Below the pieces are notes generated by a model. That model searched no databases and was not told where the DNA came from. It was given only the letters and a program-made list of their open reading frames with translations. A stretch of DNA of 64,000 bases. Origin: JAKZVK01 sp965248255. Lineage in GTDB: Bacteria > Acidobacteriota > Terriglobia > Bryobacterales > UBA6623. The stretch is from the NCBI GenBank assembly GCA_965248255.1, contig CBDFIW010000002.1:682001-746000 (forward strand), in the 5' to 3' direction. This document shows positions 35,703 through 45,148 of this stretch, piece after piece (positions within the stretch are counted from its first letter, which is position 1; each line of letters begins with the position of its first letter). The position numbers were made by a program, and so were the translations under genes.

Positions 35703-36667
35703 TTATTTCTTGCTAGCAGCGACGCCATTGCGCAGCACCCCGATCTTCGAGATCTCGACTTCCACAAGATCCCCCGGCTTCATGAAATGCCCCGTCGTGT
35801 AGCCGACTCCGGCAACGGTCCCCGTGCTGATGACGTCGCCAGGCTCGAGCGTAACGATCGCCGAGATGTACTCAATGATATGAGCCACCGGATACAGCAT
35901 CTGCGCCGTGTTGTTGTGCTGTTTTCGTTCGCCGTTCACGAAGGTGCTGATGTCCAAGTCGTGGGGGTCGGGTATCTCATCGCTCGTCACGATCCAGGGA
36001 CCAAAAGGAGCGAAGGTGTCGAGCCACTTGCCGTTGAGCCAGTCGAACCACTTATCCGCCGGCCGACTTTCGGAGCGCTTCTTGATCACCAGCTCGCGCT
36101 CGGAGATGTCATTCATGACGCTGTAGCCGGCAACGTAGCGCAGCGCATTCTTTGCTTTGACCCCCTTCGCTTTGCGGCCCATCACGACGGCCAGCTCACC
36201 CTCCCAATCGACGGTGCGCGCCACGGGCGGCATGAGGATGGGCTCCCCCGGGCCGATCACCGTGGTGCTGGGCGGTTTCATGAAAACGCGCGGCGTCTCG
36301 CGGTCTTGGATGTCCATCTGGCGACCGCTTTCTTCGATATGGTCCTGGTAGTTGCCGGCCAGACAGAGGACTTTGCGCGGAGACGGGATCGGCGCTTTCA
36401 GCCGCACTCGGCTCAGGCGATGGAGGGTCTTGCCGTCCGGCTTGCCGCCGAGTTTTTCAACCGCCGCTGCGGCAGCTTTTCTCGCTGCGGCCAGGCCTTT
36501 TGCTCCCGCGCCCAGCAGAGTCAGCATGTCTGTGAAAAAAGGGTGCGGCCGCCGCCTTTCCCGGCGCGCCAGGGCTGATCCGCTGCCGCCAAGTCCACAA
36601 CGAGCTTGTCGTCGATCACCGCAGCGGTTCGTGGAGCTTTCTGAATAGAACACGTGGCTAGCTTCAT
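35703..36667 (-). CDS. Fumarylacetoacetate hydrolase family protein (frameshifted near N-terminus)
   Basis: Cuts C-C bonds in 2,4-diketo acids in related enzymes. The body has VDWEGELAVVMGRKAKG with the metal-binding Glu pair, GYSVMNDISERELV and DVISTGTVAGVG, all family hallmarks. The natural N-terminus MKLATCSIQKAP, followed by AVIDDKLVVDLAAAD, starts at 36667 but in another frame; it joins the body frame if one T is added to the run at 36533-36538. As written, the body frame alone can be opened only from 36701 with an unrelated N-terminus. So either a one-base mutation or a homopolymer sequencing error. Cytoplasmic. The family includes 2,4-diketo-3-deoxy-sugar-acid hydrolases, which would fit the dehydratases nearby. 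Confidence 0.82.
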
Positions 36668-36854
36668 CTTGTTTCCTCAAACCTCCAACCGATCCCCGCA
36701 CGTAGGCGTCAAACGTCCTTTTCTTTCCTGGTTTGCTTTTCGGATTCCCTCAGGCGGGTTGCTATCAGCTTGATTGCTTCCCCCGTCAGGTTGCTCCCAG
36801 CTCAGAAAGATCAGCCGACTCCTTCTACTCCCGGTCCGGCCTACCGACCCAGAA

Positions 36855-38591
36855 TCATTCTTCTAACGGTTCCGTTAGAGTGTGATAGCGGTTCAAGGCC
36901 GGTGTGTGGAGCACCTGTACGACCCCGCTCGGCCACCGAATCGTGACCGTATCCACCTTCTCCCTTTGGCCCAAACCAATCAACAGACGAGGATCGCTCG
37001 CGCTAAGGTAGCTGGCCCCACCGGTCGCCTGGAAGTGGCGTACCCACCCTCCCGCACGCAAGGTGATCTTTGCGCCGATGCCGTCGCGGTTACTTTTCGT
37101 ACCTGTCAAACCGAGTCCTAGCCAATGATTGGCTTCGTTGCCGTCGTTGCGCAGGAGTTCCGCCGGACCTCCATTGTTGCTCACGAGCAGGTCGGGATCA
37201 CCGTCATTGTCGAAGTCGCCGACAGCCAAGCCCCGCCCGACACGCCGGCGCGTGAACTCTTCTCCCATGGCCGCGGAGACATCCACGAACCCCCGGCCCG
37301 TATTGCGGTACATCTCGCGGGGCTCGGCATGGGTGACCTTCGGCAAGACGAGATCGATGTTGTCGATCACGTGACCGTTCACAATTGCGATATCCTGCAA
37401 CCCGTCGCTATCGAAATCCAAAAACCAAGTCCCAAAGCCGACGGTGCGCTGCGCTCGCTGGGCTAGCCCCCACCGTACGGTCGCATCGCTATAGCTGCCG
37501 TCTTTCGCCGACATATAGAGACGATTCAGCTCATAGTGGTAGTGGGTAACGAACAGGTCTTGTCGCCCGTCGTGGTTGAGGTCAGTGATGTGTACCCCCA
37601 TGCTCGCTTCCGGCAGCCCGTCTTCGTTGAAAGCCACTCCTGCTTCCCAGGCGACATCGGTGAACGTGCCGTCACCGTTGTTCTTCCAGAGAAAGTTCTC
37701 CATTGCATCATTGGCCGCAAAGACATCCAACAAGCCGTCATCGTCAAAGTCGAAGCAGACGATGCCCAACCCGCGGCCACGGACTCGGCCGACACCACTT
37801 TTGTCGCTGACGTCTTCGAAGACGCCATCCCCTGTATTTCGATACAGTCGTGCCGGTAGGCCTTGATAGGTTCGCGGATGGCAGTAGGAACCCGTCCCGG
37901 GTCCGCCCGTCTCACAGGGTGTGTTGGTTTCGGGACTCCAGTCGAGGTAGTTGATCACCATCAGATCGAGAAGCCCGTCGTTGTCGTAGTCGAAGAAAGC
38001 CCCACTCGTGCCCCACATCTCCGAATTGGCCACACCGGCCGTTTCGGTGACATCGAGAAAGCGCCCGTTTCCTTCGTTGTGGTATAGCTTCGATTCGCCC
38101 ACTCCGGTGGCGTAAAGATCCGGGAATCCATCGTTGTCGTAGTCGCCCACGACGACACCCATGTAGAAACCCTCTTCTCCGGAGAGCCCCGCCTCCTCGG
38201 TTACATCGGTAAACGTTCCGTCTCCGTTGTTGCGGTAAAGGGCGTTCGACAACGGATCTTTCGGACGGTAGGCTACCGTCCGCCCACTATTCAAGAAAAA
38301 GGCGTCCAGGTGCCCGTCAGCGTCGTAGTCCAGCCAGGCACAGCCGGCGCCCATAGTTTCGATCAGAAGCTTTTGGGGGGATTTGGCGTTGTCGTGGTGG
38401 AACGTGATGCCGGCGGTGGCAGCAATATCCGAGAAGCGGGCCTCAGGCTCTGCGCCGGCGGCGCCCGCTCCCGTCCCCTTTTCCGCTTGCGAGGCCGCGC
38501 TTCCCGCTGGGCAGGGCCAACCTGCGAGCAGCACCGCCATGGCCAAGAAGGCAACCACGCTCGACAGGCGCAGCATATGAGCAACACTCAC
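36855..38591 (-). CDS. FG-GAP/VCBS repeat and ASPIC/UnbV protein (CRTAC1-like)
   Basis: A 578-residue secreted protein with N-terminal hydrophobic signal (VVAFLAMAVLLAGW). FG-GAP loops DYDADGHLDAF, DYDNDGFPDLY, DYDNDGLLDLM, DFDDDGLLDVF, DLNHDGRQDLF, DFDSDGLQDIA and DFDNDGDPDLL make a calcium-binding propeller, followed by ASPIC/UnbV (NHWLGLGLTGTKSNRDGIGA to TIRWPSGVVQVL). Starts with GTG overlapping the TPR stop upstream by four bases (GTGA), so translation is coupled. Role likely surface binding or assembly; no catalytic motif. Confidence 0.88.
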   Translation of the reverse strand: MSVAHMLRLSSVVAFLAMAVLLAGWPCPAGSAASQAEKGTGAGAAGAEPEARFSDIAATAGITFHHDNAKSPQKLLIETMGAGCAWLDYDADGHLDAFFLNSGRTVAYRPKDPLSNALYRNNGDGTFTDVTEEAGLSGEEGFYMGVVVGDYDNDGFPDLYATGVGESKLYHNEGNGRFLDVTETAGVANSEMWGTSGAFFDYDNDGLLDLMVINYLDWSPETNTPCETGGPGTGSYCHPRTYQGLPARLYRNTGDGVFEDVSDKSGVGRVRGRGLGIVCFDFDDDGLLDVFAANDAMENFLWKNNGDGTFTDVAWEAGVAFNEDGLPEASMGVHITDLNHDGRQDLFVTHYHYELNRLYMSAKDGSYSDATVRWGLAQRAQRTVGFGTWFLDFDSDGLQDIAIVNGHVIDNIDLVLPKVTHAEPREMYRNTGRGFVDVSAAMGEEFTRRRVGRGLAVGDFDNDGDPDLLVSNNGGPAELLRNDGNEANHWLGLGLTGTKSNRDGIGAKITLRAGGWVRHFQATGGASYLSASDPRLLIGLGQREKVDTVTIRWPSGVVQVLHTPALNRYHTLTEPLEE

Positions 38592-39799
38592 GGCCTCGCG
38601 CCCGTCGCCGGCGTGCCGGGTTGTACCGTCTGCTTCGCGGCTTTCCTCGAAATCGATCTGCCCTTGGCGAAAGCCTCCTTGGCCTCGCGATCTCGCCCCA
38701 GGGACTTATACCCACGCCCTAACATGAAGTAGACCTCCGCCTGGTCCTCATTGAGGGCGATTGCTTTTTCGAAGTGCTTGACTGCCTCAGCCGGTTGGTC
38801 CTCACGCTGTTCGATCACGCCTAGTTTCATATGCGCCGCATCGAAATCAGGCTGTAGGTTGATCAGCTTGCGGAGCCACCCGCGAGCTTGGTCGAGTTCG
38901 TTCTGTAAAAAATGAGAATCAGCCAAATAATACATGGCCCGAAAATGATTGGGTGTCCTCTGCAGCGCCCGGAGGAGCTCTGTCTTGGCGCGCTCCAATT
39001 CTCGCTGACGCCAGTAGAGAAGGCCGAGACCGAAAGGCAAGTCCGGTTGGTTGGGATCCATCTCCTGCGCCCGATGCAGATGCTTCTCCGCCTCGAGTAA
39101 CTCGTCTCTCGCGTAGTAGACCTGGCCCAGCAAGAGATGGACCCAAGCAGCTTGCGGATACAAGGTCCGGTAGTGCTGCAACAGGCCGATGGCGACGTCC
39201 GTCCGGTCCTCTTGGATGTAGGCCCCGGCGAGCAGCCGCGCCAGTTCCGGATCGTCCGGCTTCGGGCCGAACGCGGCTTCAATTTCCTCGATCGCCTTTA
39301 GGCTTTCGGATAAGGCCAGGTAAGAGTTAATAAGGAAACGACGGATCTGCAGGTCGTCCGGGCTCAGCTCCTTGGCGTCCTGAAAAGCGGAGACAGCGTT
39401 CGCGTACTGCGCTAGCTGGACATAGCAGATACCGAGGTTTCGGTAAAACTCAGGACGGTCAGGCTGCAACCGCACGGCTCGCTGATACGCCGAGACCGCC
39501 TCTGTCAATCGGCCTAGCCGTACTAGCGCGATTCCTAGGTTGTTGTAGGCTTCGACCAGCTTTGGTGCTTTCTTTAGAGCAAGCTCGTAATCACGGACCG
39601 CCTCTTCATACAGTCCGGCTCTGCGATTCGCGTCAGCTTGTTCGAGAAGCGAGCCGATGTCTGCCGCGAGTTCCTGTGCCGAACCTAAACCACAGACACC
39701 CAGCACTGACATCGCCACAGCGGCACAAAGCATTGCGAAGATTCGGCCCATCTTGCGGCGGAGACCTTGCAATACAACCACGTTCCGCCGGACACTCAT
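38588..39799 (-). CDS. TPR-repeat protein, exported
   Basis: A 403-residue protein with a signal peptide (FAMLCAAVAMSVLGVCG) and at least nine tetratricopeptide units (for example AVRDYELALKKAPKLVEAYN, LFYWRQ-type helices, and HFEKAIALNEDQAEVYFMLG). Start at 39799 is chosen because it overlaps the stop of the sulfite-oxidase-like gene by four bases (ATGA); the longer frame from 40006 would lie inside that gene. A scaffold that should bind one of its operon partners. Confidence 0.87.
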   Translation of the reverse strand: MSVRRNVVVLQGLRRKMGRIFAMLCAAVAMSVLGVCGLGSAQELAADIGSLLEQADANRRAGLYEEAVRDYELALKKAPKLVEAYNNLGIALVRLGRLTEAVSAYQRAVRLQPDRPEFYRNLGICYVQLAQYANAVSAFQDAKELSPDDLQIRRFLINSYLALSESLKAIEEIEAAFGPKPDDPELARLLAGAYIQEDRTDVAIGLLQHYRTLYPQAAWVHLLLGQVYYARDELLEAEKHLHRAQEMDPNQPDLPFGLGLLYWRQRELERAKTELLRALQRTPNHFRAMYYLADSHFLQNELDQARGWLRKLINLQPDFDAAHMKLGVIEQREDQPAEAVKHFEKAIALNEDQAEVYFMLGRGYKSLGRDREAKEAFAKGRSISRKAAKQTVQPGTPATGARP

Positions 39800-40875
39800 C
39801 GGACCCTGACTTTCACCCAAGTCACTTGGTTCTTTCCGTAGGCAGTGAGTTCCTCCGGGTCCGGTTGCAGCGGCTGCACCCTGCTCCGGGAGTCCACCGC
39901 GCGAGCGCCGATGGAATAACTGCCTGACTGCGGCTCCGGCCACGGGAACTCCCAGAGCCTCCAAGCGAACGGAGCCGAATCCGTGCCGAGCTTGGCAGCC
40001 TCCCAACTCTCCCCTCCATCGAGCGTAACGTCCACCCGTTGAATCTCCGCGCCACCGGACCAGGCAGCCCCGCGAATCGTGTAGGGACGCCGCGATAGAA
40101 GAGTGTTGGGCAAGGGCCGGGCAATTTGGGATTTTACCCGCATTTCTTGTGCCGGTGTCACCTGGAGGCCATCCGTCCCCTGCTTCAGAAACACATAACG
40201 CCGGGACTGAAAGAAACCATCAAACGGCTTGTTGGTCACGATGATTCGCGAAAGCCACTTAACCGAACCGGCAGCATACCAGCCCGGAATCACAGCTCGC
40301 AGGGGAAATCCTAGTGCCGGCGGCAAGGGGGAATCATTCAGTGTGTGAGCAAGTAGAGTCGCCTCGTGGTTCGCTTTCGAAAGAGGGATCGAACGCGCGA
40401 ACCGGACGGACTGATCAATCTCCTCGACAAATCCCTCGTCGGCGCCCTCCAAAATCACTTCTTGGGCACCTGCGGCGACGCCCGCGGATTGCAGCAGGCT
40501 CTCAAGCGTCGGCCCAGTCCACTTTCCCGTCGAAATCATTCGTCCGCCCGCCGGATTACCCGTACACTCCAGCGTGGCCACCTGAGACTCAGCCGGCATC
40601 GCTTGCAAGTCCTCGTAAGTGAGTGTTAGAGGCTTCTCGACCTCGCCGTCGATTGTCAGCGTCCAGTTCGCGGCGTCGATAGAAGGCTGGGGGAAATGGT
40701 TTCGAACAAAAAACTGTCGACTCGGTGTGATCCAGGTGGAGAGATTCTGAAACGCATACGGCTTTACAAAGCCGACATCCTCTGCGACAGGTGGGCCGGG
40801 GGCCTGTTGTCCCGTGGCGATTCTCTCAGCCCCGAGAAGCGCCCCGCCGATCATGAACTCTCTGCGTCCAAGCAT
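39796..40875 (-). CDS. Sulfite-oxidase-like molybdopterin oxidoreductase, Tat-exported
   Basis: A 359-residue molybdenum-cofactor enzyme. Twin-arginine signal (GRREFMIGGALLG) supports the start at 40875, after GGGGATCTG. The Mo-binding domain has VATLECTGNPAGGRM with the cofactor-ligating Cys, then IPLSKA and LPPALGFPLRAVIPGWYA, followed by the dimerisation domain (VDVTLDGGESWEAA). These match sulfite oxidase/SorA-type proteins. No cytochrome subunit is encoded beside it, so the electron acceptor is unknown. It sits between two TPR genes and is coupled to the downstream one. Confidence 0.9.
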   Translation of the reverse strand: MLGRREFMIGGALLGAERIATGQQAPGPPVAEDVGFVKPYAFQNLSTWITPSRQFFVRNHFPQPSIDAANWTLTIDGEVEKPLTLTYEDLQAMPAESQVATLECTGNPAGGRMISTGKWTGPTLESLLQSAGVAAGAQEVILEGADEGFVEEIDQSVRFARSIPLSKANHEATLLAHTLNDSPLPPALGFPLRAVIPGWYAAGSVKWLSRIIVTNKPFDGFFQSRRYVFLKQGTDGLQVTPAQEMRVKSQIARPLPNTLLSRRPYTIRGAAWSGGAEIQRVDVTLDGGESWEAAKLGTDSAPFAWRLWEFPWPEPQSGSYSIGARAVDSRSRVQPLQPDPEELTAYGKNQVTWVKVRVR

Positions 40876-40903
40876 CAGATCCCCATCAAGCGCGTTGTTC
40901 TCG

Positions 40904-42433
40904 CTACGGCGCGGGCTGACGGGCGCGTAGCTGTTTCTGGATGGCAAAGTGTTTGCGCGCATTCTCTTTGTCGCCCAACTTTAGATAACACATCCCCATC
41001 TGGTAATGTGCCGAGATCAAGTCCTCGGAACCCTCGGGTGTTTCCGCGACCGATCTCTTGAGATACCCCAGTGCTTGGCCATATTGCTGCTCCGAGTAGT
41101 GGATCTTGCCGAGATGGTAGAGCGCGCCGGCGTGCCGAGGGTTGAGCTTGGCGGTCTTCTCCAGAAACTGCTTGGCCTCTGTGTTTTTCCCCTGACGTAT
41201 GAGCACCAGTGCTAGACCAAACGGAGCTTGCTCATTGCGAGGAGACTGCCGGCTCACCGAATTGAATACTTCCTCCGCCTTGCTGAACTCCGCCTCGGCC
41301 AGATAGACGTTGCCCAGTTGCAGCCGTGCGTCTTCGTTAGCTGGTTCAAGAGTAAGTATCTTTTGATAAGCGCGGATCGCCTCATCGCTGACGAGGTTCA
41401 CCAGGGCTGCGCTGCCCAGGGCTTGCAACACGTCGACCGACTCCGGATATTTTTCCTCAGCGAGACGCGCGGCATGCAGGGCGTCTTCCATCGCATCCAC
41501 TCGCAGCAATGCTTTTATGAGTTCGACGTAATAGAGCTCTTTCGGATCAGCGGCGACGGCCTTCTCGTAATAGTCCAGCGCACGCAGCTCCTCCTTTAGG
41601 CCGTCATGTGCCGTCGCCGCCAGGTAGTGCGCTACACCCATCTGCGGCGGCGTCGCGCTTCCCGGTATCGCTGATAAGGTCTCAATAGCATCCGCATAGT
41701 TACCCGATCGGACGTACGCTTCGGCCAACTGCAGGTGTACCGGCACACGCTCCGGATGGCGATCGACGATCAACGCCAAGTGACGCGCCGCCTCTTCATA
41801 CTGCGAGTGCTTCAGCAGTAGTAACCCGGCCTTCTCGTGTACGGCGCTGGTGAGGGGTTGATTGTCGAGCTGCCGCAACTGATGGACGGCACCGTCCACA
41901 TCGCCCAGTCTAAGAAGCACCGAAGCAAGCTCCAGTCTCGGTTCTGGGATAGGAGCTGTGCCGACAACGTGCTCGAGCACTGACTTAGCCGCTGCCAGTT
42001 TTTCGGTCGACACATAGGAGAGCGCCAGATTGTAGCGTGTGCTCCAGCTCCGGTCACCCAGCGTAACGGCCTGTTCCAGTGCTTCCGCTGCCCGCTCCAT
42101 CTGCCTTTGATCCATGTAAACGATGCCTAGATTGGCGTAGGGCGCGGGCTGCGACGGATCCAACTCAATCGCGTTTCTCAACGCAGCCGCGGCCGAGGTA
42201 CGATCTCCCAGCGCGGCGTAGGCGATGCCCAACATGATGTGCACATCCGGGGAATTGGGCTCCCGTTCAATGAGCCCTCTACAGACCGCCACCGCTTCGG
42301 AGAACTTGCCACTCTCGACGAGTGCTCTGGCGGTAGACAACCCCGGGAGGCGGGCCAGCTGCCCTGCGCTTGCCGTCGCCAAAGCAAGGATCAACAGAAT
42401 CAGTTTCCAGGTCGAGTGCGAAGGGCCTCTCAA
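40904..42433 (-). CDS. TPR-repeat protein, exported
   Basis: A 509-residue protein with a Sec signal peptide (LILLILALATASAGQ) and TPR units almost throughout (ALVESGKFSEAVAVCRGLIE, GIVYMDQRQMERAAEALEQA, YEKAVAADPKELYYVELIKA, GKIHYSEQQYGQALGYLKRS). First gene of the TPR - sulfite-oxidase-like - TPR - FG-GAP run, with 28 bp to the next start. Likely a periplasmic scaffold for the oxidase or for a secreted complex. Confidence 0.87.
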   Translation of the reverse strand: MRGPSHSTWKLILLILALATASAGQLARLPGLSTARALVESGKFSEAVAVCRGLIEREPNSPDVHIMLGIAYAALGDRTSAAAALRNAIELDPSQPAPYANLGIVYMDQRQMERAAEALEQAVTLGDRSWSTRYNLALSYVSTEKLAAAKSVLEHVVGTAPIPEPRLELASVLLRLGDVDGAVHQLRQLDNQPLTSAVHEKAGLLLLKHSQYEEAARHLALIVDRHPERVPVHLQLAEAYVRSGNYADAIETLSAIPGSATPPQMGVAHYLAATAHDGLKEELRALDYYEKAVAADPKELYYVELIKALLRVDAMEDALHAARLAEEKYPESVDVLQALGSAALVNLVSDEAIRAYQKILTLEPANEDARLQLGNVYLAEAEFSKAEEVFNSVSRQSPRNEQAPFGLALVLIRQGKNTEAKQFLEKTAKLNPRHAGALYHLGKIHYSEQQYGQALGYLKRSVAETPEGSEDLISAHYQMGMCYLKLGDKENARKHFAIQKQLRARQPAP

Positions 42434-42549
42434 AGTGTGCCCCCAGCGAAATGAGATCCGCCGCCTTGAACCTGTCTCATCGATGCGGTTGCCTTCTGCC
42501 TTCCCACCGCATTGTATTGTCTCTCACCAAAGGCTGTGAGTCCCCTCTG

Positions 42550-43602
42550 TTACGCAAGCAACTCGGCATTGACGCGGTCGCGGAGGGCCTTCATGTACCC
42601 GATCGTGAAGGAGTTGTTCACTTGTGGATAGCCGCCGCCAGGGACATGATCCGGGACGATGATACCGTCAAACTCGACTTCCCGAAGGGCCCGCATGACC
42701 TGATACATGTCCAGGTAGCCGTTGTCAACGAACGTCTCTTGAAACTTCGGCAAGGGGCGGTCGACGTTGCGGAAATGCACCTTGAAGATTTTCTTCCGCG
42801 GCCCGTAGTAACGGATCATTTCCAAAACGTCTTTCCCCATCATCGGACCGCCCTCCGCCCACGTTCCGGCGCAGAAGCAGAGGCCGAAGTTGCTGCTATC
42901 GGCGATCTCCATGGCACGCTCGCAGGCATGGAAACTGCGGAAGCAGCGTGCGACGCCCCCCAGCGATTCGACGGGCGGATCGTCGGGGTGGAGGCCGATG
43001 CGGACGCCCGCTTCCTCGGCCACCGGCATCACCGCCTGAATGAAGTCGGTAAAAGTGCCCCAAATGTGATCTTCCGCGTAAACTCGGCCGTGAGACAGCG
43101 GCAGCTTGTCGGCAACCTCGAGGTCGAATTCGCGCGTTGGCGCTCCGCCTCGATCAGGCACACGCGCTGTTTGATAGTAGCCCGGGATGGCTTGGTTTTT
43201 GAGGTTCGCCATATGGGCGTAAGTCGTGTAGTGGATACCGGCCTTGCCGAGGTTTCGCAGGTATTGCTGGTACTGATCGATCTTCTTCTCAACTCCCTTC
43301 AGCCCCAGCACAATCGTCGGATCGCAGTGCAGATCGAGGATACCGATGTTGTAGACACCGATGCCGTGGGCCTCCACAAGCCGGCGGTGCCGTATCATGG
43401 CCTCGTAGCCGGCACCGTCGATTGTCGTCCAAGTCGAGACGTATTCGACGCCGGCGTGGCGGAGAAACGTCCAATCGTCAGCGGCCCCTTCCTCACCGGT
43501 TGCCAGAGGCAACAAGCCTCCAGAAGCGCCACAGTGATTGGGCGGAAAGAGAGTCCCAATCTTGATACCCGCTGGGAAGTGACGGGGCTGCGGAGCATTC
43601 AT
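42550..43602 (-). CDS. Mannonate dehydratase-like TIM-barrel enzyme (UxuA family)
   Basis: A 350-residue enzyme that in the family removes water from D-mannonate to give 2-keto-3-deoxygluconate. Candidate metal ligands are all present: His in RIGLHPDDPP, Cys in LCFCAGTWAEGG, His in FKVHFRNVDRP and Asp in IIVPDHVPGG. Length is typical. It could also be a sugar-phosphate isomerase/epimerase-like paralogue with another substrate. Start taken at ATG 43602; GGAGGT lies 13 bases upstream. No signal peptide, so cytoplasmic. Confidence 0.8.
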   Translation of the reverse strand: MNAPQPRHFPAGIKIGTLFPPNHCGASGGLLPLATGEEGAADDWTFLRHAGVEYVSTWTTIDGAGYEAMIRHRRLVEAHGIGVYNIGILDLHCDPTIVLGLKGVEKKIDQYQQYLRNLGKAGIHYTTYAHMANLKNQAIPGYYQTARVPDRGGAPTREFDLEVADKLPLSHGRVYAEDHIWGTFTDFIQAVMPVAEEAGVRIGLHPDDPPVESLGGVARCFRSFHACERAMEIADSSNFGLCFCAGTWAEGGPMMGKDVLEMIRYYGPRKKIFKVHFRNVDRPLPKFQETFVDNGYLDMYQVMRALREVEFDGIIVPDHVPGGGYPQVNNSFTIGYMKALRDRVNAELLA

Positions 43603-43679
43603 CAGATTAGGTCCCACCTCCTGCGGGGATGGGCTTCCTTTTCTCCTGCGGAGTGAGAAGCAGCCCTTTCCCTTTTCCG

Positions 43680-45146
43680 TTATGCGAGCAGTTTCGTGTG
43701 GATCTTGGCATCGTCGGCTGGACCGATCAGCCGCTGCTCGAGACCCTGAGATGGAAACGTGAAGTGGAAGGGGTCGAAGCCGAGAAGGTGGAGAATCGTC
43801 GCCTGTAAGTCATGCACGCCCATCCGGTCTTGGGTGGCGTAGTAGCCGATTTCGTCGGTAGCGCCGTAGTTCAAGCCGGGCTTGATCCCTCCGCCTGCCA
43901 TCCAAATCGTGAAGCAATCGGGATGGTGGTCGCGGCCAACGTATTTTCCATACTTGCCGCCGCGGTTTTCACGCATCGGTGTCCGGCCGAACTCCCCGCC
44001 CCAGATGACCAGGGTTTCGTCGAGCAGCCCGCGCTGCTTGAGGTCCGTGAGCAGCGCCGTCATGGGCCGGTCGACGTCGCGGCACTTTTGGGGGAGATGG
44101 AGAAAGATGTCCTCGCGCTCGCTGCCGCCGTGATGATCCCACCCCCAATCGTATAGCTGCACGAACCGGACGCCGTGCTCGACAAGCCGCCGCGCCAGCA
44201 AACAGTTATTCGCGAAAGACACCTTGCCCGGCTCGGTACCGTACATCCGGTGAACGTCGGCGGGTTCTTGCGAGGTGTCCATGACCTCCGGCACCGCCAC
44301 TTGCATCCGGTACGCCAATTCATACTGATTGAGTCGAGCCACCGTTTCCGGATCACCGAAACGTTCATACTGCATCTGGTTGAAGTCCCGGATCGCGTCC
44401 AGTGTTTGACGGCGCAGCTTGCGGTCCATGCCTTCCGGGTTGGAGACGAAAAGAATAGGCTCCCCTGTACTTCGGCACCGTACACCCTGATAGACCGACG
44501 GTAGAAAACCGCTGCCCCACAAACTCTTGCCGCCACTGGGAACGTGGCCACCACTGACAAGCACCACAAACCCCGGCATGTCCTGATTCTCGGAGCCAAG
44601 CCCGTAGGTCACCCAAGAGCCCATCGAAGCAGAGCCGAGACGGGAAGACCCGGTGTGAAGATAAAATTGTGCCGGCGCGTGATTAAATTGCTCGGTATGC
44701 ATCGACCGGATGACGGCTACATCGTCCACGACCTCTGAAAAGCGCGGCAGCAGTTCGCTGACCCAGGTGCCGGCCTCGCCGTGCTGTTTGAACTCATAAC
44801 TTGTACCCAGCATCCGCGGTACGCCCTCGATGTTGGCGAATCGCTTGCCTTCCAACAAGTGTGCCGGACAGTCTTGGTCATGATATTTCTGTAACTCAGC
44901 TTTGTAGTCAAACAGCTCAAGCTGGGTAGGACCTCCCGCCATGTGCAAATAGATCACCGACTTGGCCTTGGCGGGGCGAGGGGGCCCCTTAGGAGCCAAC
45001 GGGTTCCGGCCCTGCTCCGGCTTCTTCGAACCGTGCGCGGGGTGCCCCGCGAGCAAACTCAACGCCATGGAACCGAGGCCGACCTGACAGCGCCCGAAGA
45101 AATGGCGTCGTGTGATCAAGCGCAGACGTTCTAAATAGCTATTCAC
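43680..45146 (-). CDS. DUF1501 protein, Tat-exported
   Basis: A 488-residue protein of the sulfatase-like/DUF1501 group, with twin-arginine-type signal (LITRRHFFGRCQVGLG). Family blocks: AKSVIYLHMAGGPTQLELFDYK, VAVIRSMHTEQFNHAPAQ, GVRFVQLYDWGWDHH, LVIWGGEFGRTPMREN and GRDHHPDCFTIWMAGGGIKPG. GTG at 45146 lies three bases past the upstream stop and follows GAGGAAGTAGTT; the longer frame from 45317 lies inside the upstream gene. DUF1501 proteins usually pair with PSCyt1/PSD1 proteins, as here. Biochemical role unknown. Confidence 0.9.
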   Translation of the reverse strand: MNSYLERLRLITRRHFFGRCQVGLGSMALSLLAGHPAHGSKKPEQGRNPLAPKGPPRPAKAKSVIYLHMAGGPTQLELFDYKAELQKYHDQDCPAHLLEGKRFANIEGVPRMLGTSYEFKQHGEAGTWVSELLPRFSEVVDDVAVIRSMHTEQFNHAPAQFYLHTGSSRLGSASMGSWVTYGLGSENQDMPGFVVLVSGGHVPSGGKSLWGSGFLPSVYQGVRCRSTGEPILFVSNPEGMDRKLRRQTLDAIRDFNQMQYERFGDPETVARLNQYELAYRMQVAVPEVMDTSQEPADVHRMYGTEPGKVSFANNCLLARRLVEHGVRFVQLYDWGWDHHGGSEREDIFLHLPQKCRDVDRPMTALLTDLKQRGLLDETLVIWGGEFGRTPMRENRGGKYGKYVGRDHHPDCFTIWMAGGGIKPGLNYGATDEIGYYATQDRMGVHDLQATILHLLGFDPFHFTFPSQGLEQRLIGPADDAKIHTKLLA

Positions 45147-45148
45147 AA

